A DNA stretch of 64,000 nt from Epiperipatus broadwayi (Eukaryota; Onychophora; Udeonychophora; Euonychophora; Peripatidae): NCBI GenBank assembly GCA_028023455.1, contig JAQFVV010000064.1, forward strand, positions 839,825-903,824, in the 5' to 3' direction. The notes under the pieces are model-generated. The model saw only the letters and a list, made by a program, of their open reading frames with translations. It searched no databases and was not told the origin of the DNA. The position numbers were made by a program, and so were the translations under genes. Each line of letters begins with the position of its first letter. Positions within the stretch are counted from its first letter, which is position 1. Below are positions 37,911-49,179 of the stretch, piece after piece.

Positions 37911-38114
37911 GATTCATGGCATTTGAGTTGATGATGCTTGCATCTATTTTGTTTTTTTGAAGTTAATGGCACTTGTGGCAGGTTAAGGAATTAACGGAAA
38001 GTATTTCTGCAGATTGAAAGACTATATATAATAATTAATTACCATTATATTTATTATTTTTATTGTTATTACAATGGTTTTTTAATTAATGAAAATTTTA
38101 TTTGTATTATATAT

Positions 38115-39096
38115 ATATGTAATAAATAAAGTTTGATATCTGTATTCGTTTCACAATATATGTAATATACAAATCAATATATATATCAAAATACAGTACA
38201 ATTTATATAAATTATATTCTTTTAAAAGTACTTTCGACTATACACTTTGTAGTCTTTATCAACTATATAACGTTGAATAATAAAAACAAGACAACCCTTA
38301 ACAATACCCATAGTTCAATTCAGATTTCCCACAATTCTGTTATCTTAACATTTGATGACTGGCGATTCATTAACATTTGATGATTTCTTGAAATCAACAT
38401 AGCCTCTTTTATTTTACGTTTATTATGACAACGTTCAATTTGAATAATTTGAATATTTTTATAATCAAATTTAAATCCATATTGACAAGATTTATTATGA
38501 TCAAATATAACAGATGATGAAGGTTTATTTACATCTGTTCCATATTGATTCTCTTTTTGAATTCTATTATATAAAAGCATATGTTCTTTTATTCTCTTCT
38601 CAAATGTACACTTAGATTCACCAATGTATTGTATGCCGCATCCACATATCAATCTATATATAATAGAATTTTGATTAAACTTTGAATTTTGAATTTTAGA
38701 ATTATTAAGCAATCTATTTATGTTATTTGTAGAGAAAAAAGCAATATGACACAAACCATTATAAATTTTCATAATAAACTTGACCTGCTCATCTGATATA
38801 AATGGCATTGAAATCCATTTCATTTTGATATTTTTATTTTTAATTTTATTATAGTGTTGATTTCTTTTAAATCCTTTAATAATATTAGCAATTGCATTTT
38901 TATAATAACCAATTTTCAACAAGTCATTAACAAATAAATGTACATTTTTAATTGTATCACTAGAATATTTGCATAATTTTTCATTTCGAAATAAGAATGA
39001 TTTCAATCCAGACAGCTTATGACACATAGGTTCATGTGATTCATATGGAATAAAACCTCTAGTTTCAATTGGTTTAATTAACATAAGATAATCCAA
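38115..39096 (-). pseudogene. Inverted truncated arm of the younger Penelope-like element
   Basis: A minus-strand ORF of 258 codons (39096-38320) is nearly identical to the C-terminal 258 residues of the full copy: the end of the RT region, the linker, and GIY-YIG (GCGIQYIGESKCTFEKR). The terminal-repeat sequence follows to about 38115. It meets the direct arm at about 39097-39103, forming a palindrome with arms of more than 700 bp. It is a copy artefact of Penelope insertion, not an independent gene. Confidence 0.85.
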
Positions 39097-39102
39097 ACTG
39101 TA

Positions 39103-39840
39103 ATATTATTAAAGGATTTAAAAGAAATCAACACTATAATAAAATTAAAAATAAAAATGTCAAAATGAAATGGATTTCAATGCCATTTATATCAGATGAG
39201 CAGGTCAAGTTTATTAGGAAAATTTATAATGGTTTGTGTCATATTGCTTTTTTCTCTACAAATAACATAAATAGATTGCTTAATAATTCTAAAATTCAAA
39301 GTTTAATCAAAATTCTATTATATATAGATTGATATGTGGATGCAGCGTACAATACATTGGTGAATCTAAGTGTACATTTGAGAAGAGAATAAAAGAGCAT
39401 ATGCTTTTATATAATAGAATTCAAAAAGAGAATCAATATGGAACAGATGTAAATAAACCTTCATCATCTGTTATATTTGATCATAATACATCTTGTCAAT
39501 ATGGATTTAAATTTGATTATAAAAATATGAAAATTATTCAAATTGAACGTTGTCATAATAAACGTAAAATAAAAGAGGCTATGCTGATTTCAAGAAATCG
39601 TCAAATGTTAATGAATTGCCAGTCATCAAATGTTAAGATAACAGAATTGTGGGAAATCTGAATTGAACTATGGGTATTGTTAAGGGTTGTCTCGTTTTGA
39701 TTATTCAACGTTATATAGTTGATAAAGACTACAAAGTGTATAGTCGAAAGTACTTCTAAAAGAATATAAATTGTACTGTATTTTGATATATATATTGATT
39801 TGTATATTACATATATTGTGAAACAAATACAGATATCAAA
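39103..39840 (+). pseudogene. Direct truncated arm and terminal repeat of the younger Penelope-like element
   Basis: Homologous to the full copy from about 41660 onward, in the same orientation, and ending just before its ATG. The ORF at 39329-39661 holds the GIY-YIG domain; one small deletion (about 39300) breaks the frame upstream. The sequence after the stop (39662-39840) is repeated after the full copy (42223-42380). These tandem terminal repeats are typical pseudo-LTRs. Confidence 0.85.
39705..39772 (+). ncRNA. Hammerhead-ribozyme-like motif in Penelope terminal repeat
   Basis: TTGATAA, then GACTA-CAAAGTGTA-TAGTC (a 5-bp stem), then GAAA, then GTAC-TT follow each other with hammerhead spacing: conserved box, stem II, GAAA, minimal stem III, cleavage U-H. 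Upstream TATAG can pair in part with downstream CTAAAA as stem I. The box differs from CTGATGA at two positions, including the catalytic G. Penelope-like elements of other animals are known to carry minimal hammerheads in their terminal repeats. The same motif is at 42271-42332 and inverted at 38224-38275. Confidence 0.35.
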
Positions 39841-39860
39841 CTTTATTTATTACATATATA

Positions 39861-40448
39861 ATGGATTTAAAGATTCTAAGTAAAACGTGGATTTTAAAAG
39901 AATGGCGGAAGGTAACGTTAAAGATTATTACGTTAAAATGTAGATTAAACTTTTTAAATGCCTGTCGTGATTTAGAAGTTTTCCCGAATTGCTGTTTAGT
40001 AAAAATAAACAAATCTTGCAAATTATCAGATAAAATTACCAACGATATAAAGGAAATTATTTTAAAGAATATAATTAAGCAATGCAAATGTTTGCTATTT
40101 CGTCAACGGAAATATTTAACGGCTTTAAATCATTTTATTTTGATGAAAAATTGTGATGATTGGTTTAACTATAAGTGTTTTTGTCAAAAAAATTTTGATA
40201 AATTTTATTTAAAAAATGTTGATAAATTTAACAAGAAAATTGAACATTTGTTACATAAAAATTTTCCGGATAAAATGAATGATCAAAATTATGTGAACTT
40301 GTCTGGTATAAATTTGGATTTCAGTCAAAAATATATTTTAAATTTCGGATCGAAATATGTTGGTGGTAGATGGAAAGATTGTAATCTTGAATTGAATTCT
40401 GCAATAGAACATTCATTTAGTGTGATTAAGTGTGATAAATATTTGTAA
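39861..40448 (+). CDS. Penelope-like element ORF, N-terminal part (frameshifted)
   Basis: 195 codons, starting 20 bp after the terminal repeat. The product begins MDLKILSKTWILKEW and is basic, with regions (CRLNFLNACRDLEVFP, CLLFRQRKYLTALNH) that recur in the old copy at 35400-35700. It ends at a TAA that overlaps the next ORF by 17 bp in a different frame. Comparison with other Penelope-like proteins, which are single polypeptides of roughly 700-850 residues, suggests a one-base indel near 40430-40445. A short upstream domain before the RT fingers is normal for the family. Confidence 0.75.
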   Translation: MDLKILSKTWILKEWRKVTLKIITLKCRLNFLNACRDLEVFPNCCLVKINKSCKLSDKITNDIKEIILKNIIKQCKCLLFRQRKYLTALNHFILMKNCDDWFNYKCFCQKNFDKFYLKNVDKFNKKIEHLLHKNFPDKMNDQNYVNLSGINLDFSQKYILNFGSKYVGGRWKDCNLELNSAIEHSFSVIKCDKYL

Positions 40449-42222
40449 TAACATTGTTAAAGAAGTTAAAAATAAAAACTTTAAATATAATAGGAATGAT
40501 AAATGGTTAAGTCAAATTAATAAATTTAAAAGTTTCCTATTAAATAATGACTTAGTGTGTTTAAAGGAGGACAAGGGCCTTCGTATGTGTTTGTTTACAA
40601 GAGCGAAATATAATGAAAAAGTTATGGATCAAATGAAAAAGCTTAAATTTCAAAATAGTGAAATAATAAATATTGATACATCTGGCATGAAATTTATAAA
40701 TGAAATTTTAAAAAAAGCTAAGAATAAAGCTATTGATAGTCATACATATTATAACTTATATCCATCATCTGCTATTTGCCCTAGGATATTTTCGAATATA
40801 AAGCTACATAAAGAAAATTATCCATTGAGATTGATGGTTGATTTTGGTGGTGCATATTATTATCAAACATGTAGATATATTGAATTATTACTTCAAGATA
40901 TTTTAGGTTTTGGAGAATATACTATTTCATCATCGTTTGATTTTGTAGATAAAATTAAGAATATAAATATAGATTTACATAACACAATTTGTACTTTTGA
41001 TATAAATGAAATGTATGGATCAATAGATAGAATAGAGTCAATTAATATTATTTATAATGCTCTTGTTTCAAAAAATGTAAAGTCTGATATTATAAATTTT
41101 ATTATAAAAGTATTGCAGTTTATTGATAAAAATATTTATGTTAATTTTAATAATGAATATTATAAAATGAATTTTGGTTGGCCAATGGGTCTTCCTGCTG
41201 TTGCTCAAATTTGTAATTTTGTTATATCAACATATGAATGTAAAATTTTAAAACAATTGAAATATCAAGAAATTAAAGTATATCATAGATATGTGGATGG
41301 TGTTTTTATTTCTGGAAAACAAGAATTAATAATCAATTTATTTAATGAATTAAATGAGATTAAGGATATAAAATGGGTTATAACTAAAGAGAAATACAAT
41401 TCCATAAAATTCTTGGATATTCAAGTTACTCTTAATGATTACAGTTTGGATTATCTTATGTTAATTAAACCAATTGAAACTAGAGGTTTTATTCCATATG
41501 AATCACATGTACCTATGTGTCATAAGCTGTCTGGATTGAAATCATTCTTATTTCGAAATGAAAAATTATGCAAATATTCTAGTGATAAAATTAAAAATGT
41601 ACATTTATTTGTTAATGACTTGTTGAAAATTGGTTATTATAAAAATGCAATTGCTAATATTATTAAAGGATTTAAAAGAAATCAACACTATAATAAAATT
41701 AAAAATAAAAATATCAAAATGAAATGGATTTCAATGCCATTTATATCAGATGAGCAGGTCAAGTTTATTAGGAAAATTTATAATGGTTTGTGTCATATTG
41801 CTTTTTTCTCTACAAATAACATAAATAGATTGCTTAATAATTCTAAAATTCAAAATTCAAAGTTTAATCAAAATTCTATTATATATAGATTGATATGTGG
41901 ATGCGGCGTACAATACATTGGTGAATCTAAGTGTACATTTGAGAAGAGAATAAAAGAACATATGCTTTTATATAGTAGAATTCAAAAAGAGAATCAATAT
42001 GGAACAGATGTAAATAAACCTTCATCATCTGTTATATTTGATCATAATAAATCTTGTCAATATGGATTTAAATTTGATTATAAAAATATGAAAATTATTC
42101 AAATTGAACGTTGTCATAATAAACGTAAAATAAAAGAGGCTATGTTGATTTCAAGAAATCATCAAATGTTAATGAATCGCCAGTCATCAAATGTTAAGAT
42201 AACAGAATTGTGGGAAATCTGA
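40432..42222 (+). CDS. Penelope-like reverse transcriptase with GIY-YIG endonuclease
   Basis: 596 codons. RT: the region before motif A has LMVDFGGAYYYQTCRYI. Motif A is TFDINEMYGSID with Asp at residue 190. The next block is GWPMGLPAVAQICNF. Motif C is YHRYVDGVFIS: the second Asp of the usual YVDD is Gly (residue 290, codon GGT at 41299), a one-base change that should abolish catalysis. The YLMLIKPIETRGFIPY and HKLSGLKSFLFRNE blocks follow. GIY-YIG lies at about residues 483-575: YRLICGCGVQYIGESKC, then the FEKRIKEH block and a His/Cys-containing tail. The old copy and the known family have YVDD, so Gly is a lesion. Confidence 0.9.
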   Translation: MINICNNIVKEVKNKNFKYNRNDKWLSQINKFKSFLLNNDLVCLKEDKGLRMCLFTRAKYNEKVMDQMKKLKFQNSEIINIDTSGMKFINEILKKAKNKAIDSHTYYNLYPSSAICPRIFSNIKLHKENYPLRLMVDFGGAYYYQTCRYIELLLQDILGFGEYTISSSFDFVDKIKNINIDLHNTICTFDINEMYGSIDRIESINIIYNALVSKNVKSDIINFIIKVLQFIDKNIYVNFNNEYYKMNFGWPMGLPAVAQICNFVISTYECKILKQLKYQEIKVYHRYVDGVFISGKQELIINLFNELNEIKDIKWVITKEKYNSIKFLDIQVTLNDYSLDYLMLIKPIETRGFIPYESHVPMCHKLSGLKSFLFRNEKLCKYSSDKIKNVHLFVNDLLKIGYYKNAIANIIKGFKRNQHYNKIKNKNIKMKWISMPFISDEQVKFIRKIYNGLCHIAFFSTNNINRLLNNSKIQNSKFNQNSIIYRLICGCGVQYIGESKCTFEKRIKEHMLLYSRIQKENQYGTDVNKPSSSVIFDHNKSCQYGFKFDYKNMKIIQIERCHNKRKIKEAMLISRNHQMLMNRQSSNVKITELWEI

Positions 42223-42380
42223 ATTGAACTATGGGTATTGTTAAGGGTTGTCTCGTTTTGATTATTCAACGTTATATAGTTGATAAAGACTACAAAGTGT
42301 ATAGTCGAAAGTACTTCTAAAAGAATATAATTTATATAAATTGTACTGTATTTTGATATATATATTGATTTGTATATTAC
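42223..42380 (+). repeat. 3' terminal repeat of the younger Penelope-like element
   Basis: Repeats 39662-39830 with a small indel near 42335. It contains the second plus-strand copy of the hammerhead-like motif (42271-42332). It runs into a TA/CA microsatellite (42380-42440). Confidence 0.8.
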
Positions 42381-42398
42381 ACATATATATATATATGT

Positions 42399-42437
<39 letters not shown>

Positions 42438-42439
42438 CA

Positions 42440-44360
42440 CAAAATCAGATAAAATAAATTTAATAATCAAAATACTCTGGAATAAACTGTACAATATTCA
42501 GCATATCAATATTAAAAAATCAATAATAACTAAAGTTATTATTTATATTGGTATATTGAATATTGTAGAGTTTAGTCCAGAATATTTTGATATATACATA
42601 TATATGTAAATATACATTAATTTTTACTTATGCCTCTCTATAAAAATTATCATGACCTTTAAATGGCAATATTTGATGCAAAAACAATCATTCTCTTGCT
42701 ATATGCATGTTTCTATTAATAACTAATGATATCAACACTTTTGAAAGCTACCTGAGATTTTACCAAACATAACATAGACTATTAATGTTCTAGTGAAATG
42801 ATCGGTTTGATGTCAATGTTCATTAAAATTGCAATGTAATTAAAGCCACCTTAATTCCTCAGTTGTGCAGTGTTTTCAATAGCTTCATTTCGTTAATTTC
42901 ATAATCCATTTCAAGCTTTTTTTACTTTTAATGAATTCATGACATTCACAAAAACTACAACTTTAAAAATTGAAAATAATCTTAAAAAGTAATATATCAC
43001 ATTGCAAATAAAGAAAAATAATAATCAAATGTAATTAACAAGACAAAAATGTTTTCTCTTAGTTTTTAGTCTAAAAAATGTTTTTCAATGAATAATAAAT
43101 AATTTGTCATCAAATTTTTATTAGTAAAGCATTTCAATGAATAAGACATTTAAATAACAAATACAATTTTTTAAACTTAAAAATTCAATTTATAATTTTA
43201 AAAATGGCTCAATTTAAAGCTACAAATTTTTTAAGTACTTTTTTGGACAGCATTAATAACTTTTATTTCATACCATTATACTTTTCTTGACATATGTTCA
43301 AATGAAATCGGTATATAAAATTTTGATTTTATTAAAAAACAAATATATCATTTCATTTTATAAAATCAAAACAAAGACAATCTATGTGTAAACTTATGAT
43401 TTTTAATTTTCAAGATTTTAATAAAAGCTGTGACGTGCAAGCACCGTGATTATTTTCGAATACATTGTTAAGTTTAGATCATGACATGAATACTTACCAC
43501 CTTGAATTTGTTATACTTTTTATTATAAAATACTGACATCTAGATATTTTAATTAGAATTAATATCAATCGCTATACATTTTAGTTCTGTTGTCATTAAA
43601 TAAACACAAATCCATTAACTGAATGCTACAGGGTAGCCAAAACTTAGCTTCTCTAGGAATGATTTCTGAACAATTGTACCACCATAATAAACCTCAATGT
43701 TTTCAGAAAATACAACCAATAGAAAAGAGGCTTTCATTAAATTATCACTAATTTACATTCAAACATTATCATCAACTTGAGAATTCCTAAGGTTTAACTG
43801 GAATAGAATTTGTGTTGGTAGATTTGTGAGTACTATTTAGACCCAGAAACTACTAATGATAAAAATTATTGCCAGGAGCATGTGTCCAGCAAAAGAATGA
43901 TTGTTTTTCATCAAACATTGACACTTAATCTATATAGAACCTGTTTAAACATTAGCATTAATATAATTTGCATATCTGTGGATTTATATATATATTGTAA
44001 CGATATATAAATATGTCGTTACATTAATTTAAAATAAAAACTTAAAAGTTCGCAAATAAAAGTAAAAAAACTAAACGCTAAAATTAAAATGTTTGTATAC
44101 GTATATACATTCGCACAGATGCTAAACTTTAAAAATATTTTTTTTTCATAAACAAAAAAAAAAGTATTTGAACGTATTTTTTTAAATAAAAAAAAATACA
44201 AGATTGAAATATAAAAATATTTTAATAAAAAAATAACGTAAGTTAAAATAAAAGCAGGCATTATTTAATTCCTGTAATCTGTAAATGGAAATGATTGTTT
44301 ATTAATTATCTAAAAGCTGTTTAATTAAAAAGTCAGATGAAAGGTTAGATAAGAGAAGAA
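42440..44360. other. AT-rich intronic stretch
   Basis: No gene recognised. Poly-A/T runs dominate around 44100-44230. Confidence 0.5.
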
Positions 44361-44369
44361 AGAGATTTT

Positions 44370-44516
44370 AGCTTGACCAATGGAAGCAAATAAAGACCCG
44401 GACCATAACGAAAAAACAGAACAGTGACGTTTTTGTTCATGGAATCCATAGGAGGACTATAAAAAGAAAAAATATTGAGTTCCAGTCAGTTTTTCCAACT
44501 TGATTTGATGACAACG
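44370..44516 (+). promoter_or_regulatory. Possible TATA promoter and first exon
   Basis: GACCAATGG (CCAAT-like, 44376) is followed by GGACTATAAAAAGAA (TATA box about 44457-44463). About 30 bp downstream lies TTCCAGTCAGTTTTTCC, an initiator-like sequence. A donor CAACG|GTAAGA is at 44517. The spacing is right for a Pol II core promoter, and the base composition is less AT-rich than the flanks. It could equally be a promoter inside an unrecognised LTR. Confidence 0.35.
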
Positions 44517-44593
44517 GTAAGACGCACTTGCCGTTCTCTCTCATTTTTTTTGTTTGTTTAAAAAAAAAAAAATGAAAAGACTGTGATACCAGA

Positions 44594-44680
44594 ATGGAAC
44601 CAGCTAATGCTACCTCCAGAACATTTTCTTCCAATGGAGATGCCGTGGGAATTGCCAACAGGAACCTGGACTCTTATACT
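44594..44680 (+). CDS. Possible short first coding exon
   Basis: After an acceptor-like GATACCAG, the ATG opens 29 codons (MEPANATSRTFSSNG, then DAVGIANRNLDSYT) of balanced composition, ending at the donor ACT|GTAAGC in phase 0. The residues do not look like AT-rich noise. No matching downstream exon was found. The terminal exon at 58467 needs phase 1, so the two do not join directly. The family is unknown. Confidence 0.3.
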
Positions 44681-44699
44681 GTAAGCTATATTGACATGA

Positions 44700-46100
44700 A
44701 CTCTAAATTTAAAAAAATAATTAAGAACTTTCGTTCAAGCTTAAGAACTTCTATCTGACTTTTAAGTTTTTAAATCAAATTAATAATGTTTAATTTTATA
44801 TGTTTCCCGATTGATAAACATCATTTCCATTTTTTTTTTCCTTATTGTAAAGATTATTTAAATGTCTGAAATTTAAGTTGTTTATAGACGCTTGCATGGA
44901 TTCGTTTGCGGTTAATTATATTTTGGTTTTCATATTTGATCAAAATATATAGACATTCGATAAATAATGATACCTTACGGTGAGTATCTAAAATGTATTT
45001 ATTCGGATGTCTTTTAAGTTATTGGTGACAACGCAAGTATCTTATGGTGAATACTATTGGGTTACTTATAAGTTTCCCTCTGCGATTGTCGGTATCAATA
45101 ATTTTGTATTTTGATCGTTTATGTTTATTTTGAAATGTTTTTGACCGTGGAATCTATGTAATTGATCTATACCCAACATTTTTAAACAAATCTGTGCGAA
45201 CGTATTTAAATGTTAAAATTAAGTCGGGCATGAATGGCTATATAGTTTTGTAAAGTTGTATTAAGGGAGGGTAATCTTAGGTTATTCATTTCGTAGTTGA
45301 ATTGGTTCAATGGATTGGATATATTTGTGTAATTAGTAGATGTAGTATGAGGTCCGCTACGGGCAGGATTATAGATATACGCCACACACCCTCTGTTTGC
45401 CTATGGATGGGTTTGTAAGTCAGCAGAAGACCGCAGTCCATTCCTATGGAGTTTTTTGTTTATTGATCTACTTGCCAACAGATGTCACATTCCTGTTGGT
45501 GGAGAGTCAATGTCTTCTCTATTTCTACTTATTGTTCAGATGTACATTCCTGACAATATAGTATTTTGTGTTGTCATATCATGCTACATTGAATACATGA
45601 ATGTATCAGATGGATTGGCGCCAGTTGATTGCGAAATTTGTTGCCTAAGGTTAAATCAGGGAAGAATATTTTCCTTTCAAATGCAGACCTATGTAGTCCA
45701 TTCATACTCGACCCTCTAAATAAATAGTAAACTCATTATTTGCAATCTATTTAAATTTAGAATTAAAGATCAATATAAAATTATAAAAGTTAAATTTATT
45801 CCTCAAAATTTAAATATTATTTTATATGTGCGTAAATAAATATTTTTATGTGTTAATTTCTGGCAGTGGCTTTTATTCTTTTATATTTAAGATATAAAAT
45901 TTATAGATTTTTATCTCTGCATCTCCGCTGAGCTAGTGACTTGGGCTAACGGTCGGAATATTTAAAAGGAAGTGGAATCTTAACAGCGCGTATCTGCCTA
46001 CTTTATAAATTTTTCTAGGCTCAAATGCCTAGATGACGCCCTTGTAGTGCAGATATTGTTTTTGCAGTTAGTTTCGATCTTCACTTTCATTCCGATTGGT
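44700..46100. other. Unassigned stretch with mixed composition
   Basis: Less AT-rich blocks occur at 45345-45715 and 45910-46060. The first contains an 87-codon open frame (45456-45719) with no recognised domain and mostly hydrophobic residues; the second has no open frame. Both may be pieces of old repeats. Confidence 0.4.
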
Positions 46101-46115
46101 ACAATATATATATAT

Positions 46116-47806
46116 TGTAATGGTTATGGTAAAATTGATGTTTAAAATATTTTTTATATGATACGATGTTACAATTCAAGCAGAGAGCAAATACAATACA
46201 AATTTAACTTTATACCTGTACCCTTGACCGAAGCAATACCAATGTATTACCTCAATGTTATCTTTCCCAATCAAGAACTCTCGACTGCTGAACAAAAAAA
46301 AATATTCCTAAGAATAAGCTAACAAATGTCCATTGCTTGATATATATTTTTAAATTTTGAGATTACCACAATACAAGAAGCACAACGAATATTTTTTAAA
46401 ATAAATCATTAACTTTTAACCAAGAAATTTGACAGATTTTTTTTCCCATAGCATGGTGAAAGAAGAATAAAGCAAGTCTAAACAACCTTTAGGAATAGTA
46501 AGTAATATTTAATAACACACACACTAACATTATATTACGTAATAACAATAAAAACAACATAAATAATACATTGAATATTAAAGTGATATAAATAGCTCTA
46601 TCTTGGAATTTTTATATACGGCAGTGTCCTATCTTCAAAAGGATTATTTTCTTTTTCAAAATTAGTTCTTATTATTTAATTTTTTCTTAATATTGTGAAT
46701 TTAAACAACATAAAATGCATGCATGCATATGGGTATGCTATAGCTAAATGTTTACCTACGATTTGCAGATATTCTCATTTGCAGTTCTTCTGAGCGCTCT
46801 ATACCATCTTGTGGGAGTTCACCCACTTCTTTTGCAGAGATGGTAGGTCCTCTGCAGACTCTTCAGCTTGATGGGTCCTTTTTTTTAATATAATTTTATG
46901 TTGCTAGTCTATTCTCAGTGCTAGCTTAGTTCTTCTTGGTTATTTAGTTTCTTTTTATATCTCTCAGCATACAGAAGCTATGGTCTATCTAGAAGGCGAG
47001 GCACCGATGTTATTTCATTGTGAATCAGTGGTCAGGCAAATTGAACATGAACCCATGTCCCTTTAAAGCCACTAACCATGCATTTCTTTTATTTCCTTTC
47101 TTTGCTGCTGATCTCTCTAATTCTAAAGTAGTAATGGTAATAGTAATCTTCTTTCTTTCTTTTTTCTTTGTCTATTGTTTATTGGAATTTAATTAATTAA
47201 ACATTCTACAATTTTCAACAAATTATTATCAGCGGAAAGATTTTATAATTATAAATAAACCTTTTGCTTTAGATTTGTTCCTCTATTGTTTGTGGAATAT
47301 AATTAGGTAAACATATTTTAACACCATTTCATACAAATATATTATTTTAAATTACTTTTTTTTTATTTCAAGTTTACAATTCATTTTAACTTTTCCTTCT
47401 TCAATAACTTCTAATGACACTATATTTCAAATGTTCTTTCTTTATTATTATTATTTATTTTTTTTGAATCATTATTTCAATCATATTAGATATTATAATA
47501 CGTAGTTTAAAGAGAGAAAGAGACACATTCTTTATGCACCCCCCCCTTCTCTTTCAATAAAATCAGAAGTCATTTTCAAACATTTAATTAAATCTCAACT
47601 CTTAAGTAGTTTAAAGAGAGAAAGAGATGCATTTCTTTATGCACCCACTCCCCTTCTCTTACAATAAAATCAGAAATAATTTTCAAACATTTAACTAAAT
47701 CTCAACTCTTTTCTCCTTTTTTTTATTATCAAATTTCTGGTAACTAAATTATTTACCCTTGTTAATAGGTATATACATATGACGACAAATTTATGAGGTC
47801 ATCACA
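46116..47806 (-). repeat. 3' LTR of gag-only LTR element
   Basis: About 1.69 kb, homologous to 50801-53282. The plus-strand left edge is TGTAATGGTTATGG. The minus-strand start TGTGATGACCTC follows a polypurine tract (minus strand GGGTGGAGTGTAA, 47807-47819). It contains the intact (unoccupied) site, GCAGATATTCTC at 46766-46777, for the TIR insertion found in the other LTR. A (TA)n tract (46103-46114) abuts the left edge. Confidence 0.75.
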
Positions 47807-48870
47807 TTACACTCCACCCAATTTTCGAGAATTAAAATCGGGTCAAATCTTATTTTGTGACAAGAGCCTATTTTAATTCTTCACTCTTAGCCCTTACTTC
47901 TGCACTCTTACACTCCGGCCATATTACACTCTATCATGATGAGTGATATCAATACAGAGAGACAACTAGGCAAAACTACTCAATTCATTCCAACTGATTT
48001 TGCTGATTAAACCAATTTAATCCCCATGCAGATGAGACTATGGCATGACTTAACTTTCTTCCAAATGGCACAAAGGCGTTCGAAGCCTGTGAACAGCAGG
48101 ATATTTCTACTGACTGTTCAACTTACGCAAACAACAAATTCTTATTTCTTTATGTTTTACTTTTATTTTCTAGATAATAATTCTTACTATAATTTTTATA
48201 TGGCTGGGAAATTTCATCCAGCAAGAATAATGAGCCCAGGATTTTTACTGGTGCTTCATTATAAAAGTTTTACTGCAGGAAGTCACTTGTGTCTACTGTT
48301 AATGATGAGATGGCTAAATCAAGCTCAAAATACGATCCACATAATACACCACCACACACATATATGCCTCAATCTGCAACCTCAACCACCCATCAGTGAT
48401 ATCTATCATTTAATTATTATTAAGACTATTTATTTTATTTTACTAATTATTAATTGGCTCCTTAATAAGCCTGAACAATTATTATTTCTTCCCTTGCTTT
48501 TATTTACTTGCTAATTATAGCCACATTTACAACTGATAGATTGTTACACTGATAAATTACTTACAGATTTCTCCCTCTTCTCCTTTTTTTGTCCCGATGT
48601 GCTTGATTGTGCCTAAACACATCCATTAGGTTAATCATTGATTATACATTTAGTGAATACTATTTCTTTCTACCTACTATTATGTTTGACTTTAATTATT
48701 CTCATGAGACAAGTTTTGCCTCACTTATTATATGTTTATTAATTCATCTCTCCCTTCACTACCGTCCTTTTTTTAAAATTAATTTTATAAATCGTCTTTC
48801 TTGCTCGAAATTTTAGGACATTAACCTTTGATCAAACTGACATATCCATCCACTTATATTTTCTTTTAAG

Positions 48871-49179
48871 TTAGTTTTTATCCGGAAGCTCCTTATCCCT
48901 ATTTCTTTTAGATATATAACCACTTGTTCTAGGAACTTGAGACCTACCTTTATATTCAGTAAAGTCTTGATCCTCATCTAGATGATTTAAATCCGACTCA
49001 CTTCCATTCTGCCTAAACACTTTAGTTCCTTCTGATCTACCAGAAAATGACTTATTGTTTTCTTCCCAGTAATTATGATGAGGGCTTACTTGGATCCTAT
49101 TTATATTCGGACAATCTGAGCTGGGGTTTGAATCCCCGATCCTCCACCTTATAATTAGGCCTAGTGTTATCAAACACAT
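48871..49179 (-). CDS. Gag C-terminal continuation in another frame
   Basis: This minus-strand frame overlaps the end of the main gag ORF and continues for about 90 codons of charged sequence (SGRSEGTKVFRQNG, SKRNRDKELPDKN) before a stop. The main frame ends about 20 codons after the frames cross, so a single indel near 49100-49140 probably split one Gag. No CCHC knuckle is present, so RNA binding would rest on basic residues. Confidence 0.5.
   Translation of the reverse strand: MCLITLGLIIRWRIGDSNPSSDCPNINRIQVSPHHNYWEENNKSFSGRSEGTKVFRQNGSESDLNHLDEDQDFTEYKGRSQVPRTSGYISKRNRDKELPDKN

Noticed and set aside
39836-40087. Minus-strand ORF of 83 codons
   Set aside because: Shadow of the Penelope N-terminal ORF.
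48026-48514. 162-codon plus-strand ORF
   Set aside because: It lies in the non-coding internal region of the minus-strand LTR element, has AT-driven composition and no domain; no promoter or splice context.
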